This document shows, piece by piece, positions 10,043-20,095 of a stretch of 64,000 nucleotides of DNA. Numbering within the stretch: the stretch's first letter is position 1; every line of letters starts with the position of its first letter. The notes beneath the pieces were generated by a model. That model saw nothing but the letters and a program-made list of their open reading frames with translations. It was not told the origin of the DNA and made no database searches. The position numbers were made by a program, and so were the translations under genes. The stretch is from Agarophyton chilense (lineage: Eukaryota > Rhodophyta > Florideophyceae > Gracilariales > Gracilariaceae), in contig JARGXX010000004.1 of the NCBI GenBank assembly GCA_030374765.1, positions 682,001-746,000 of the forward strand. The letters are read 5' to 3'.

Positions 10043-12620
10043 CTTTGACGTGCAGTACCGAAAAGGATCGTGTAACACCCAAGCCGATGCTCTTTCTCGC
10101 CTGGTCACTAATGGTGAAGTACTACCGATCAAAGACGAGGAAATACCCTGCTTTGCAGTGAATGGCGTCGACGCTACCATCGAAGACGAGGAACGAGACA
10201 CGCACTCTTCAGATTCCGGTTCCGAATTGGACGACTTTCTTGTCTCGGAAAAATCCGAGAAACCCTTACCAGGGAACTTCGTGCCTATCACTCCAGAGGA
10301 GATGATACGGGAGCAATACGCTGACCCGTTCTGCGTGAAGGTCCGCGCTCAACTCAATGGAGGAAATACTCTCCCCTTTCAGGTGAATGACGCCGGATAC
10401 CTTGTACGGACCGTCGGATCGCACCCAAAAATCGCGGTACCACATAACCTCCAGTCGAGAGTATTGCGGATGTCGCACTACTCCAAACTGAGTGGCCACG
10501 TCGGGGGACGGAAACTTTACCTCACCCTACGCCGTAACTTCTACTGGCCTGCCATGGCAGTGGACTGCTACGCAACGGTGCGGTTTTGTACCGATTGCGC
10601 TCGGAACCGTGTCAAGCTCCGCCGTCACGCGACGAAGTTGAAGCTGTTTCTAGCCCGCACTCCATTGGAGTTTGTGGCAATCGATATACTCGGTCCCTTC
10701 CTTACCACTAAGCGAAATTACAAGTTCTTACTCGTAATTACGGATCGCTTCTCCAAGCTGGTCCGGACCGTACCGTTACGGAAGATCTCCACTATGAGCG
10801 TGGCTCAAGCCTTCGTCCTACACTGGGTCTTCGTCTACGGTCCACCGGTCAACCCCCTCTCCGATAACGGGAGATAGTTCGCCTCTCGTTTCTTCGAGGA
10901 TGTATGTCGCATCTTGGACATTAAGAAACTGTTCACGACCACTTACCACCCCCAAACTAATGGGCAGGCCGAACGGTTCAACCGGACATTACTTGCGACA
11001 CTCCGTTCATACGTTGCAGACCACCCCAAAAATTGGGACTTGTTCACTGATGCGCTCACCTTTGCGTACAATACGCAGGTGCACAGGAACACTGGATTAA
11101 CGCCCTTCGAGTTGGTACTGTCCCGTGCCCCCCCGCCCGTGGCGCTGGAACCACAGACCACGCTGGATACCTTTCCGTAACCGACTGCTTACCGCGAAGC
11201 GTGGAAAACTTGGTTCACGAAGCTCGTTCCCGCCGCAAGGCTTTCAATGGGCCGAGCCCAGGCCGCTTACAAGCGTGATTTTGATACCAAAGCCCCTCGC
11301 TCGCCGCCACGTCTCGACCCCGACGGTTATGTATTCATCCGCAAGGAGTATTGGAACCTAGAGAAGGAGAAACGCCAGAAGCTGTCATCCGTTGCCGACG
11401 GCCCCTTTCGGGTTATTTCGGTGGCTCCCGATACTGTCGTTGTTGACCTCGCTGGTAATCACGAACGCATCTCCCGCGATCGCGTGATATCGGCTCCTCT
11501 GCCGTTAACATCCCAACCTACTGGTGTTACTGCTCCCGTTGAAACGGATTAATCGACCCCCTTACCCCAGGTCCACCCGTGTCCCTACTCCTTACCACAC
11601 CCATCTCGGGGTTTGTCTGACCTTTCGCTACCCGCGGCGCCCGACCCGCAAGGAATCGTGTCGCGCATTCGTCGCTCCCCTTCGGTCCACCTGACAGACA
11701 ACAACCCCGGTGCATCGTCTAAGGAGGGGGAGGCGCCCGACAGCCGTCGTAATCCGATCGATACCGTCGCTGGAAACGCCGCACCGTCGCGGGTCATTCT
11801 TCGCCCATTAAAGGTGCCTGATACCGACGTCCTGCACGACTCGACGCAGCCGCTATCCAAGCCTCAGAACGCAGCTGCGGATAACGCCACCAACACTCGC
11901 CGAGGTGTCACCACACGTGCAACACGGAATGCAAATGCGCTGGACGCACCGCAGCCTGATACAGTACGAGTGGACGACGCACCGCCAAGTACCCCGCACA
12001 GGGAGGCGGATACATCCACGGCGCCGACGCCGGACAACCAGCCATTGGAACCCTTACGTGACTACACGGAACTTCGCCGTGGGACAGAGAGGTGCGACAA
12101 TGCGCCACCGCCCCAGCGAATCTCACCGCCGAAGCGAGCTTCACCACGCCGAGTAGCGGAACGACCACCCAGGTTACCCACCGGTGTGGGCCCTCCAACC
12201 GGAGTGGGAAACGCCGAAACAAACCAGACACTTTGGAAAGATGAACCGCCGAAGTCTGGTCGACATTCCACTCCGTCGAGGACTGCCTCGCGCGCTACAC
12301 GGTCCGACCGGAGCGAAGCCGCCCAACGCGTGATCAATTCGGTAGCCTCTGGCTCAGGACGGGTACCACCCGGAAATAGCGACACCGTCATACGGGATGG
12401 CCGGGTAGTGTACCGGAAAGAGTTCGTGGTCGGACGCATTCTGGAGCACTCTTACCACCCAGAGAGGTATATCCAATACTTGGTCCGTTGGTACGGGTAC
12501 GGCCCCGAATGGGATTCAGACGAACCGATAGAGCACATACCCCGGTCGAAGGTGGTACAGTATCATCGTCGTACTGTCACGGCTTTGCCGGCTACCATAG
12601 ACCGAGCCCAAGTGGGATAA
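10008..12620 (+). pseudogene. pol part 3: RNase H end, integrase and chromodomain
   Basis: One frame with stops at 10875 (TAG), 11178 (TAA) and 11550 (TAA). It starts with the RNase H tail (YRKGSCNTQADALSRL). It continues with the integrase zinc domain (H and H near 10480-10500, CTDC near 10588) and the core: first Asp in AIDILGPF near 10679, second in LSDNG near 10857, Glu in QTNGQAERFNR near 10960. A GPF/Y-like block (ADGPFRVISV) sits near 11400. A Pro/Arg-rich linker leads to a C-terminal chromodomain (about 12415-12570: FVVGRILEHSYHPERYIQYL, VRWYGYGPEWDSDEP). Chromodomains bind methylated histone tails and target integration to heterochromatin in related elements. Confidence 0.88.
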
Positions 12621-14000
12621 AAAGACACCCGATGGGGATAAAGGAACAGAAGGTCTGGATAAGGACCCTTGGAAGAAGGAGAAGATGCACAGAAGGTCTG
12701 GAGAAGGATTCTCAGAAGAAGTGGAAGAGAAGAAAGAAAACAAATACGTCACAGACGGAAGCAGTTTACTTTTTTCGAAGTTGCTGCACACACTACCGCA
12801 CAGCGGGATATACTAACCAAGATCACCAGGAATTAGTTGGAAGAACCCGGATTACCGTGCGCGCCAGCCGAATCGCTAGCGGAGTTACTTCCGCATGAAG
12901 GACAATGCCCTTCAAGGGGGTTTCTTCGCAGGACTTAGAGAGTTCGCTCGCTTGAGGACTAGCTTGGTCTATGACAAGCTATACCGCTATTGCGTGCCGA
13001 CGGCCGGTTAGGACCGGAAGTGCACACTGGTGGAACACGTGGACTGCACGGATGACGACGCTCGAGTGCGAGGCGTGGCACACGTGGCCTGGATTCTACC
13101 TAATGGTTCGTATTATTTAGTAATTTTCAGTATTTATTTAGCTACGCTATCGCTTTTTAGTGTCTATTTTTCGGGCGCGCGCCCACTGTCAGGGGCCGCG
13201 CGCTACACTACTTAGGAGGTTGAGCGCTGCTCCCCAGTAAACACCCTCTTGGGAGATCCCAAGGAGGGAGTCTTGGCTCTGAACTTTTTGTCTTGGGCGT
13301 GTCTTCACCGCATACTGCGTGAGCGCCCGTTGCACGTTAGTTCATCCACCCCTCTGTCGACCAGAGTGCTACCACAACCGTGGGTTCATATTTAATCGCC
13401 GACACTTGTCGTAGTCTCGCCCCTGTATAGGGTTTCGCACCCGTTTTCCTCTTGTTCTCCTTTTCGGCTCTGGTGAGTGGTTGCCCCACTCACCCCGCTC
13501 GTCCACCTCATACGAGTATTTCCTCGCTCTTTTTCCGACAATCGCCATGGTACCGCTCCGCCTAGGATTGGTCACAACCCGGACTGTACCGTGCTCACCT
13601 AAACACTCTAAGTATATCCCGCCGGATTGGCCTCGGTTTTACACCCGACTTCGTCGTGCCTTTCCAGACTGGCTCTGTTTCTGTGCTCCGCTGAGAAGCG
13701 TCTACTCCGCCTGAGACGTGTCTCTCAAGAGAGGAATATCCCGAACATCTTCGTGGTCTCTCCGCTCCAAGCGATGTCCTACACGACTCACCCGCCGACT
13801 ACTAATTAGCTGGGGCCTGCAATGCGGCCGCATCACCCAAAGATGACTCAGAATGACGTTAGAGCCGGGCGCGATGCGGGCCGTGCTAGAATTTAAGTGA
13901 AGTAAAGATGTTAATCCTTATTCTCAATTCTGCTCCGACTCCAAGTCGGATCGGTTCATGTGCGCGTCGATCTTAGCCGCATACTTTTCCCTTCATTGCA
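12621..14000. other. 3' flank of the retroelement, possible diverged LTR
   Basis: No coding region is supported. A purine-rich tract at 12714-12740 could be a polypurine tract. The palindrome GGGCGCGCGCCC is at 13173-13184. An imperfect stem CCCTCTTGGGA-GA-TCCCAAGGAGGG lies near 13240-13265. I compared this stretch with 4700-5700 by eye and saw only weak resemblance around an AT-rich patch (5260-5310 against 13100-13145), not a convincing LTR pair. Confidence 0.35.
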
Positions 14001-14029
14001 AGGCGTATCTGCATTTGCGGAATTGCTAG

Positions 14030-14810
14030 TTGCATAACATGGCAGCGGTAGTGTAGGCGATGGGGAAAAGCTCTTTTATCCTTTTGTTCAGATATCCGAT
14101 GCTTCATTCGTTCACCATTCGTTGCTTGCGGATGTAGAGGTTTTTCAGAACTCGATGCATCAAATCTGTACTTTCACTGCGTTTGTACGGAACAGCAAAC
14201 GCCCTATCTACCGCAAATCCCATGTCTGCCATCCCGTGCTGGCCATTCTATAGAACCCGAAAGCCGTTTTTATACACCTCCGAGTTTGTATAGAAGTTGC
14301 TGTCGCTCTGGGCGCCTTTGTTTGAAATCTCCAGAAGAATAAAGTGACCAAAGAAGTCACAAAACACCACAATCGCCCATGCATGTGCCTTTTTGTAACC
14401 GTCGTACTCTCGCTCCTGTTTTCCCTTACTATTAGGTGTTCGGCGCTTGCTTTTGTTCCCATCCACGAAAAGCACGCACTTGGGGAAGTTTACGATCAAA
14501 CTTTTCATACCCGCTCGCTCTGTTTCTGATGACCATTCAATAATTCAGGGAGTGGCTCTGCACAGTGTAAAAGAAACAGCGTACAAAACGTGACGAACGT
14601 AGTTTGATACCGTCCCCGTTGATAAGTTGTATCTATTTACAACACGCTTGACGCCCAGACCGCCTTCGTTGCTCTTACTAAGTAGATCCAAGACCATAAA
14701 AAGCATCTATATACTACTTAACTTGCGTGTACGTGAAAAAAGCAGAACAGAGCAAGTTTGTTCGTTTCTAAAATCTATGAAGGCAGCAACTATGGATAAA
14801 GCCATATCAT
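14030..14810 (-). pseudogene. Decayed PIF/Harbinger-type (DDE_Tnp_4) transposase
   Basis: Read on the minus strand from about 14805 downwards. A helix-turn-helix-like block is GGLGVKRVVNRYNLSTGTVS. It is followed after a stop by CVLFVDGNKSKRR (first catalytic Asp), YDGYKKAHAWAIVVFCDFFG, GAQSDSNFY (second Asp) and, after another stop, VDRAFAVPYKR and KQRMVNE, where the Glu before SIGYLNKRIKELFP fits the third catalytic residue. Order and spacing match the DDE superfamily 4 / Harbinger type. At least four in-frame stops interrupt it, so it is inactive. No terminal inverted repeats could be assigned with certainty. Confidence 0.62.
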
Positions 14811-14827
14811 CTAGTGCTTAAAACGCT

Positions 14828-15166
14828 TCACAAATCATGTGAATCGTTTTTAAACAGCATAATATCAGGCTCTACATCAAAAATATTGTACATAAGATGC
14901 TGAGGGATACATCCTGTATTAATTGCCTTTACCCCGCACAAGGATTTATTGTTTCCTAGACCTACTGTTGTGCTTTGGCTACTGCTGTAATCTATCACGT
15001 TCATGTCGTTTGCGAGAAAAACGCTTTTTTGAACGAGAGTTTGCGTGTGCACGGTTCTTTGTTGAATTTGCTCAAACTTGCACAAAGCAAGAATGATACT
15101 ATCCATATCCGCGAGTATGTGCAACTGAATGCGCCTGACTGTTTTACGGAAAGAAGATGACATCAA
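14828..15166 (-). CDS. ORF upstream of the Harbinger-type remnant, unidentified
   Basis: 112-residue ORF directly upstream, in transcription order, of the transposase remnant. It begins MMSSSFRKTVRRIQLHILAD and contains CKFEQIQQRTVHTQTLVQKS. No family is recognised. It may be the N-terminal part or a companion ORF of the same element; the end is 18 bp before the first Met of the remnant. It could also be a chance ORF. Confidence 0.25.
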   Translation of the reverse strand: MMSSSFRKTVRRIQLHILADMDSIILALCKFEQIQQRTVHTQTLVQKSVFLANDMNVIDYSSSQSTTVGLGNNKSLCGVKAINTGCIPQHLMYNIFDVEPDIMLFKNDSHDL

Positions 15167-15231
15167 GTGTAACCTCGGGGTCTACGTGTTATATGTGACA
15201 CAAAGAGTTGAATGTTTGCCCCTATCGGCGA

Positions 15232-15262
15232 ATTAACAATTGCGCAGAAACGAATTGTTAAT
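15232..15262. repeat. Perfect 10-bp inverted repeat ATTAACAATT / AATTGTTAAT
   Basis: Arms are at 15232-15241 and 15253-15262 with an 11-base loop (GCGCAGAAACG). It lies beyond the end of the Harbinger-related ORF and could be part of the element's terminus or a local hairpin. Confidence 0.6.
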
Positions 15263-15318
15263 CTGCAAAGAAGAAATGCTTATGTAAAAACGGCTTTTAC
15301 CTTTGCTTCCATTTTAGT

Positions 15319-15365
15319 AACACCCCGCTCCACCCTCAAATATTTAGTTCAAGCTGAGGGGTGTT
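15319..15365. repeat. Inverted repeat AACACCCC / GGGGTGTT
   Basis: Arms are at 15319-15326 and 15358-15365. CCCTCA (about 15333) and TGAGG (about 15355) add inner pairing. The distance to the transposase remnant is about 500 bp. It may be an element end, but there is no partner on the other side of the remnant that I can see. Confidence 0.45.
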
Positions 15366-15790
15366 GATTCAAGACCTCTCAGTTTTAATTCGAAAGGAAG
15401 ACCGAGCTCGGACCATCGAAGAGGGCAATGACCACAGCACAGCCATCCCATTCCTTTCCAGTCGAACGCCATCCAATCGGAAAAACATATGATATTAGTT
15501 CTGCGTACTTGTCCACGTCACCCACCATGACGCATTGTAAGCAATGTCCGCCATTACAGTACGACGCGCAGCCCATGCCCGTCGACGGGCGCCCCTATTT
15601 AAAGCAGCACGTTCGATTGCCCACCGCTGCAACCCACAAGTTATTCTACTCATCGTGAAGCTACAGCGTCGATCTTAGGTTCGCGCGCTGAAAGGTAAAG
15701 GTAAGGAAGAACATTTTCTTGCGTGTTCACTTGATCCATCTGTCTTAGCCATCTTTTCTAACCTTCTCACCACCTGCGTTCATCAGCAAT

Positions 15791-15868
15791 ATGAGGGACA
15801 AATGGAAGAAGAAGCGCATGAGGCGACTGAAGCGAAAGAGGAGAAGGATGAGGGCTCGTTCTAAGTAA
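15791..15868 (+). CDS. RPL41: 60S ribosomal protein eL41
   Basis: A 25-codon ORF, MRDKWKKKRMRRLKRKRRRM followed by RARSK, ends with TAA at 15866-15868. eL41 is one of the smallest eukaryotic proteins: 25 residues, almost all Lys/Arg, with Trp at position 5 and the conserved KKKRMRRLKRKRR core. All of this is present; Asp at position 3 replaces the usual Ala. It is a structural component of the large ribosomal subunit at the subunit interface. The ATG is preceded by ATCAGCAAT. GTAAGG near 15702 followed by pyrimidine-rich AG sites suggests a 5' UTR intron, common in ribosomal-protein genes, but this is not proven. The gene lies 366 bp from the stop of the convergent codanin-like gene. Confidence 0.9.
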   Translation: MRDKWKKKRMRRLKRKRRRMRARSK

Positions 15869-16234
15869 GCTGGAGATCACTTGCCTCCATCTACGCTGCC
15901 ATACACTGGTCATCCTTTGGAACTTTCTCTCTACTCGCTATTCCCTGTCCTTTCGCTAGCGGGCGGCAACGCGGTTGGTGCTTTCATACCTTGATCGTAT
16001 CCCCTGTCCGTCTCTCTGCCGGTGTTCTGGGACATGGATGGTTTCACAAGAGAATGTTAGGCGTCGTTGTATGGTGCGTGTGTAGAGGCGAGACGGAACG
16101 GAAACCATCGTCGTATATCTTCTTAGACGCAATTTGTTTCCCAAAACCGATCAGCCACCCACGTCGGAAATGTCTCTCGTAAAATCTCTTGAACTTGTGT
16201 GAAAAACACATGGGTCAGTGCATGTTCCTCCGAC

Positions 16235-18835
16235 CTACTCTTTTGCATTCGCCACATCTGAATCTCCTCTGACCACCTTCTCAGCGCTGCCGAGTGATTG
16301 GTTTACCATGTTCGGTCGTAATCTGCAGCCAAGTTGATGTCCGCACACATGAGCCGCCACCGCACGCACTGTGACGGGCACATCAGAATACAGTATCTTC
16401 GCAACTCGTAAATACTTCCTTCTCGCGTCTTCCTCACTTTCAGGGCGAGATGTAATGACAATCTGTATCAACTCTAGCAATCTCGAGTCGAGGCGAGACA
16501 AGAACTCCTTTCGAAATTGTTCTTGCGTGGGCTGCGGGTTCTCCTCTTCCTGTCCTTCCTGATCCATTATCCCACGCGTTTTCAACACAGTACGGTTGCG
16601 AAACGGAGAAGGTGTGGTTATGGACCCTGTCATCCGAGGAGTGATTCTTCGAGACGCTGTCTTCTGCAAGTTTGTGTCACTACACTCTGCCAGATTCTTG
16701 CGAAAGCATGCAAGTGACCTGCAACATTCCTGCACCAGTCTCATGTTCCCGATCGCTGACCACTCACCTGCATCGCAATGCAGCACATAGCTCTCATCGA
16801 TTCCCTGATTCTCTTGCAGGTTTGAATATCTTTCGCCAATCTCATCACATGTCAACAAATCGTTCTTTAAAAACTGAACGAATGGCATCTGAACCTCAGT
16901 GCTTCGATCGCTGACGTGAAGCTTTCTCATCGCAGAAAGCCCATCTTGAAACCAAACGCTCGACTCCGCCACTGGATCGACTGCGGCGAATTTCAGTAGC
17001 ACCTCTGCGACTGCGGCTGCTGCTATTACTGCTGTTGTTTGGTTTGATGAAACTGCGCTTGTGATCACCTCATCGATGTTGAAAAAACTCTTCCAAAAGG
17101 CTGACAAATGCCAAGCCCGCCATTGTAGTGCGTTTGATCCTAGACCTGGTGTTTCTTCAGTTGAGATAGACTTGGTATGATTCTGAAGTTTTTTCCTTGA
17201 GGGGCTAGCTTTCTCAGGCTTCCCTGCTTCTTCCTTTCGTTTTCTCTCTCTAGGCTGTTCCTTATTGTTATGCAAGTGAGGCTTGTCTGTTCGCGGGGTT
17301 TCAGAATAAGAAATATCCTCTTTCCCCGGTCTCTTTTTCTCTGGCACTGAAGTATCATGTACAGACAGCGAACTAGATATTGCGAATGGCGAATGTGACC
17401 AATTCACAGCATGCATCATAACAGCGAGAAAGCGAGCGTACAAACGAGCCTCAAGCACAACATCACAAAACTCATGATTTGAATTGACGCTAGATGCTTT
17501 GCTCAAAGCTTGCCAGACGCGCGCAAGAAACCGAGGCCATAGAGCTGCGCTCAAACGAGCAGAGTCTATTCCAGTCAAGAATCGAGCAAAGAATTTATGA
17601 GCTGGGATATCACCAAATGCTGCAAGCACGCACTGTGGAACGCGGTGGAGAATGACGCCCGTGTCTTTGGCGGCATGGGGCGATTTTGATTGAGCCTGAA
17701 TTCTTTTGTCGAGGAGACGAATGTGGCTCGACTGCTGTTGGGCGTTGATGGTGTGGGTGCTTAGAAGATTGACAAATCTTGACGCGAATATATCAGTGTT
17801 GCAAGGGTGGAGAGAAGTTATAAGACCAACGGCTTTTCCCTCATCGAATGAGCCGGCTGCTTCCTTTTTATGTCCGCAATATGTGCGTAGCATGTCCAAG
17901 AGAGCATCCCAAGCTCCTTCCAAATTAGTTTTGAGACGGTGTGTTACGGGCTTTGCGTCATTAGCCTCTTCTCTCAAAAGACGAAAAGATAAATGTGATG
18001 GATGAGGCGGTAGCCAAGTACGTGCGCATGGTTGCGGAAACTCGGATGCTTTAGTGGATAGATTAAGAGCCCGTTGTATCGGTATGGGGAACGTATGCAA
18101 AATGTCAGAAAGCTGACGAAACACTGCTTGGCAATACATCGAACGTGTAGCCTTGGATGTGCGATGAACGGGAGGAGAAGCATTATGGTCGGCGGAGTTA
18201 GATGAAGGGGAATGTGAAAGGTAATATAGAGCTTGCAGCGCTTCCAAGAAGAGTGCAGGCTCGTTGACAACTGCTCGAATGTGAGTAGCATGAATGATTG
18301 CTTGGTTTTGTAGGTCGTCCGACCACGCGCCATCTAACTGTTGTTCTGGCCTTCCGGGCGAGCTCTGTTTCTCGCTAATCGCTTTGTATTGGCGAAAGTG
18401 CAAGGAAGAATGGTGTTCCGAAGCTGTGGGGTTGAAATCAGTCGTTCTCGCAGGAGATTGGGCGGTTTGTGTTTCAGATGGGGTTGAAGCTTTCTGCAGC
18501 GTTCTTAAAAACGGGCTTTCAATTCGTGGCGAATGAGTCATGAAGGACAGTGATAACTTCGTGCTTTCGTCATGATGGGCATTATGTGGGGATGGTAAAT
18601 GAGTTTGGTCTTCATCTGACTCTTCACGAAAGCCGTTGTTTTGAGCTGTGGGTTCGTTTGCCAGAGCAATCGGGCGCAGTCGGCGTTTTGGTCTGCGGCG
18701 TTGCGGCGGGGTCACAAGTTTTGACGGGGATGGGGCGTCTTGTTCGCTGAGGCTTGAGTGTATCCCGGATGCGAACTCGGAAAGGAATTTCCTGGCAACG
18801 ACGCTTCGTTCGACGGAGGCATCGCGCCCACTCAT
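16235..18835 (-). CDS. Codanin-1-like protein (tentative)
   Basis: 866-residue intronless ORF. The N-terminal 160 residues are low-complexity with a basic patch (PPQRRRPKRRLRP). The rest is helical, broken by a Lys/Glu-rich linker (EQPRERKRKEEAGKPEKASP). Blocks fitting the codanin-1 C-terminal region are EARLYARFLAVMMHAVNW, FNIDEVITSAVSSNQTTAVI with the following helices, VQMPFVQFLKNDLLTCDEIG and SRRITPRMTGS. The last aligns with an RKITP motif at the same place in animal codanin. Animal codanin-1 binds the histone chaperone Asf1 and restrains histone H3-H4 delivery. The match rests on short blocks and hydrophobic pattern. The alternative is an unnamed helical-repeat protein. It is transcribed away from the membrane-protein gene at 19079. 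Confidence 0.45.
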   Translation of the reverse strand: MSGRDASVERSVVARKFLSEFASGIHSSLSEQDAPSPSKLVTPPQRRRPKRRLRPIALANEPTAQNNGFREESDEDQTHLPSPHNAHHDESTKLSLSFMTHSPRIESPFLRTLQKASTPSETQTAQSPARTTDFNPTASEHHSSLHFRQYKAISEKQSSPGRPEQQLDGAWSDDLQNQAIIHATHIRAVVNEPALFLEALQALYYLSHSPSSNSADHNASPPVHRTSKATRSMYCQAVFRQLSDILHTFPIPIQRALNLSTKASEFPQPCARTWLPPHPSHLSFRLLREEANDAKPVTHRLKTNLEGAWDALLDMLRTYCGHKKEAAGSFDEGKAVGLITSLHPCNTDIFASRFVNLLSTHTINAQQQSSHIRLLDKRIQAQSKSPHAAKDTGVILHRVPQCVLAAFGDIPAHKFFARFLTGIDSARLSAALWPRFLARVWQALSKASSVNSNHEFCDVVLEARLYARFLAVMMHAVNWSHSPFAISSSLSVHDTSVPEKKRPGKEDISYSETPRTDKPHLHNNKEQPRERKRKEEAGKPEKASPSRKKLQNHTKSISTEETPGLGSNALQWRAWHLSAFWKSFFNIDEVITSAVSSNQTTAVIAAAAVAEVLLKFAAVDPVAESSVWFQDGLSAMRKLHVSDRSTEVQMPFVQFLKNDLLTCDEIGERYSNLQENQGIDESYVLHCDAGEWSAIGNMRLVQECCRSLACFRKNLAECSDTNLQKTASRRITPRMTGSITTPSPFRNRTVLKTRGIMDQEGQEEENPQPTQEQFRKEFLSRLDSRLLELIQIVITSRPESEEDARRKYLRVAKILYSDVPVTVRAVAAHVCGHQLGCRLRPNMVNQSLGSAEKVVRGDSDVANAKE

Positions 18836-19078
18836 ATTGTATGCAGCAGCTCACAAAGATGTTCGCAAAGATGCGCTCCGAGTGGCAAAATTGGACAACA
18901 TGAGCAAGTCGTACACTGGTGTCGAAGAAGGGAGAAAACGGCTACAGATTTCAATGTGGCAGCGAACACGTCAGATGTCAAAAGAGCGCCAAAAGCGAAT
19001 GCAAATGTACGAACACATCCCCATGTGGGCGTTGATCCTCTTCAGCCGTTAGCAGCCATAAGGTTTGGGCGCGTCGCG
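18836..19078. promoter_or_regulatory. Divergent intergenic region
   Basis: 243 bp separate the start codons of the codanin-like gene (minus) and the membrane-protein gene (plus), so this space must hold both promoters or a shared one. I see no TATA-like box or repeated motif. Confidence 0.4.
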
Positions 19079-20095
19079 ATGAACTTTTTGTTCTCTCCGT
19101 CGCAGCGAAATGCGGGCATTCGGACGTTTGTGGCGCCTTTCACTGCGCCAGCCTTCACAATCTTTGGCGTACGAGTCTCGCGCGACCACATTCTACGTCT
19201 GTCAGCCATTCTGACGCTTCGTACGCTGCTATCCATCGTCGATCTTCCGCTGGAAGAGACTGCCTCTGCTTATTTGGCTTCCCTTCTTTCGTCCATCACT
19301 AATGTAACTGTTTTTCTGGCACTCACATCTAACTATTTCCATTTCGAGGGGCTCATAGGGCGCATTGGTTCCTTTATTTTCCCTTCTTCGAGAAAACCCT
19401 CTGCGTTCGTCACCATCTACTCAAAAGTGGTGTTTGTGCTTGGGCCAGTTGTTTCTTGGCTTGAGACGGCTGTGATCACTTATGAGATTATGAGAATTGC
19501 GCGTCGATGGGAGACTCGGATGCAGCGTGCACAGGCTCAAGCTTCTACAATCCCGAGACGTCTTTTGCTAGCATTGGCGTTTTTTTGCCTTGTGTGTACT
19601 GCCGCCATAGCCACTTTCTTAGGCATGTGTCATGCCAAGTATGCCGCGGGTGCAGTCACAGCTTGTTTGTCGCTACTGTCATATTCCTTTTTCAACGACG
19701 ATGCTAATATTGTGGAAGCCTCTCTACTGTGTTTGTACACATGTTCCATACTTGTATTCGGGTGGTTAGAATCACAAAGCTTATCTGATGAAGCCAGAGC
19801 CACTCTACTTATTATTACTGTATTGCTTGTTAGCGTGTCAATGTCAAGAGCTACGCGGCTGTTGCGACTGATGATGATTGGGTTTGAAGCGCTTTGTGAA
19901 GAGGAACAGGCAGGAACCAAATGGGGGCAAGGGTCGGTACGACGGGTGTTTGGCGTGCTTACCATCATAGCGTTGACTTTCCGGACGCTGGTTTGGAGTG
20001 AGGATGTGCACCAGGGTGAATATTTGCCGTTGTTGTGCCGAAGTGTGCAGGTAGTTGCCGTGGTGTTTTTGTATATATTGTATTCGCAGCAGTGA
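19079..20095 (+). CDS. Multipass membrane protein, unidentified
   Basis: 338 residues from the ATG at 19079. The frame is open upstream to 18758, but that part overlaps the 5' end of the divergent gene and is polar and non-conserved in look, so the downstream start is preferred. About eight hydrophobic segments are visible, for example LLLALAFFCLVCTAAIATFL, YAAGAVTACLSLLSYSF, ASLLCLYTCSILVFGW and ATLLIITVLLVSVSMS. A short loop with RRWETRMQRAQAQ separates the fourth and fifth. The block GPVVSWLETAVITYEIM recalls the yeast ER membrane protein Ice2 in position and hydrophobic pattern, but the evidence is weak. It probably resides in an endomembrane; no function is assigned. Confidence 0.65.
   Translation: MNFLFSPSQRNAGIRTFVAPFTAPAFTIFGVRVSRDHILRLSAILTLRTLLSIVDLPLEETASAYLASLLSSITNVTVFLALTSNYFHFEGLIGRIGSFIFPSSRKPSAFVTIYSKVVFVLGPVVSWLETAVITYEIMRIARRWETRMQRAQAQASTIPRRLLLALAFFCLVCTAAIATFLGMCHAKYAAGAVTACLSLLSYSFFNDDANIVEASLLCLYTCSILVFGWLESQSLSDEARATLLIITVLLVSVSMSRATRLLRLMMIGFEALCEEEQAGTKWGQGSVRRVFGVLTIIALTFRTLVWSEDVHQGEYLPLLCRSVQVVAVVFLYILYSQQ

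Larger units (their letters stand above)
5704..12620 (+). mobile_element. Ty3/gypsy chromovirus-type retroelement, internal region, inactivated
   Basis: Domain order is gag, zinc knuckle, aspartic protease, reverse transcriptase, RNase H, integrase (HHCC, then D, D and E), chromodomain. This order with a C-terminal chromodomain identifies a chromovirus of the Ty3/gypsy (Metaviridae) group. The copy is dead. There are in-frame stops at 6373, 8391, about 9630, 10875, 11178 and 11550, a frameshift around 9510-9535 and another around 10010. Flanking LTRs are expected, but I found no long direct repeat between the sequences before 5704 and after 12620. A purine-rich run at 12714-12740 could be the polypurine tract. 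The minus-strand copy at 1140-3663 is a relative. Confidence 0.9.

Noticed and set aside
4700-13900. LTR pair for the plus-strand retroelement
   Set aside because: Only weak resemblance between an AT-rich patch before and after the element; not enough to set LTR borders by eye.
18758-19078. N-terminal extension of the membrane protein
   Set aside because: It overlaps the 5' end of the divergent gene, is polar and irregular, and the Met at 19079 gives a normal membrane-protein start.
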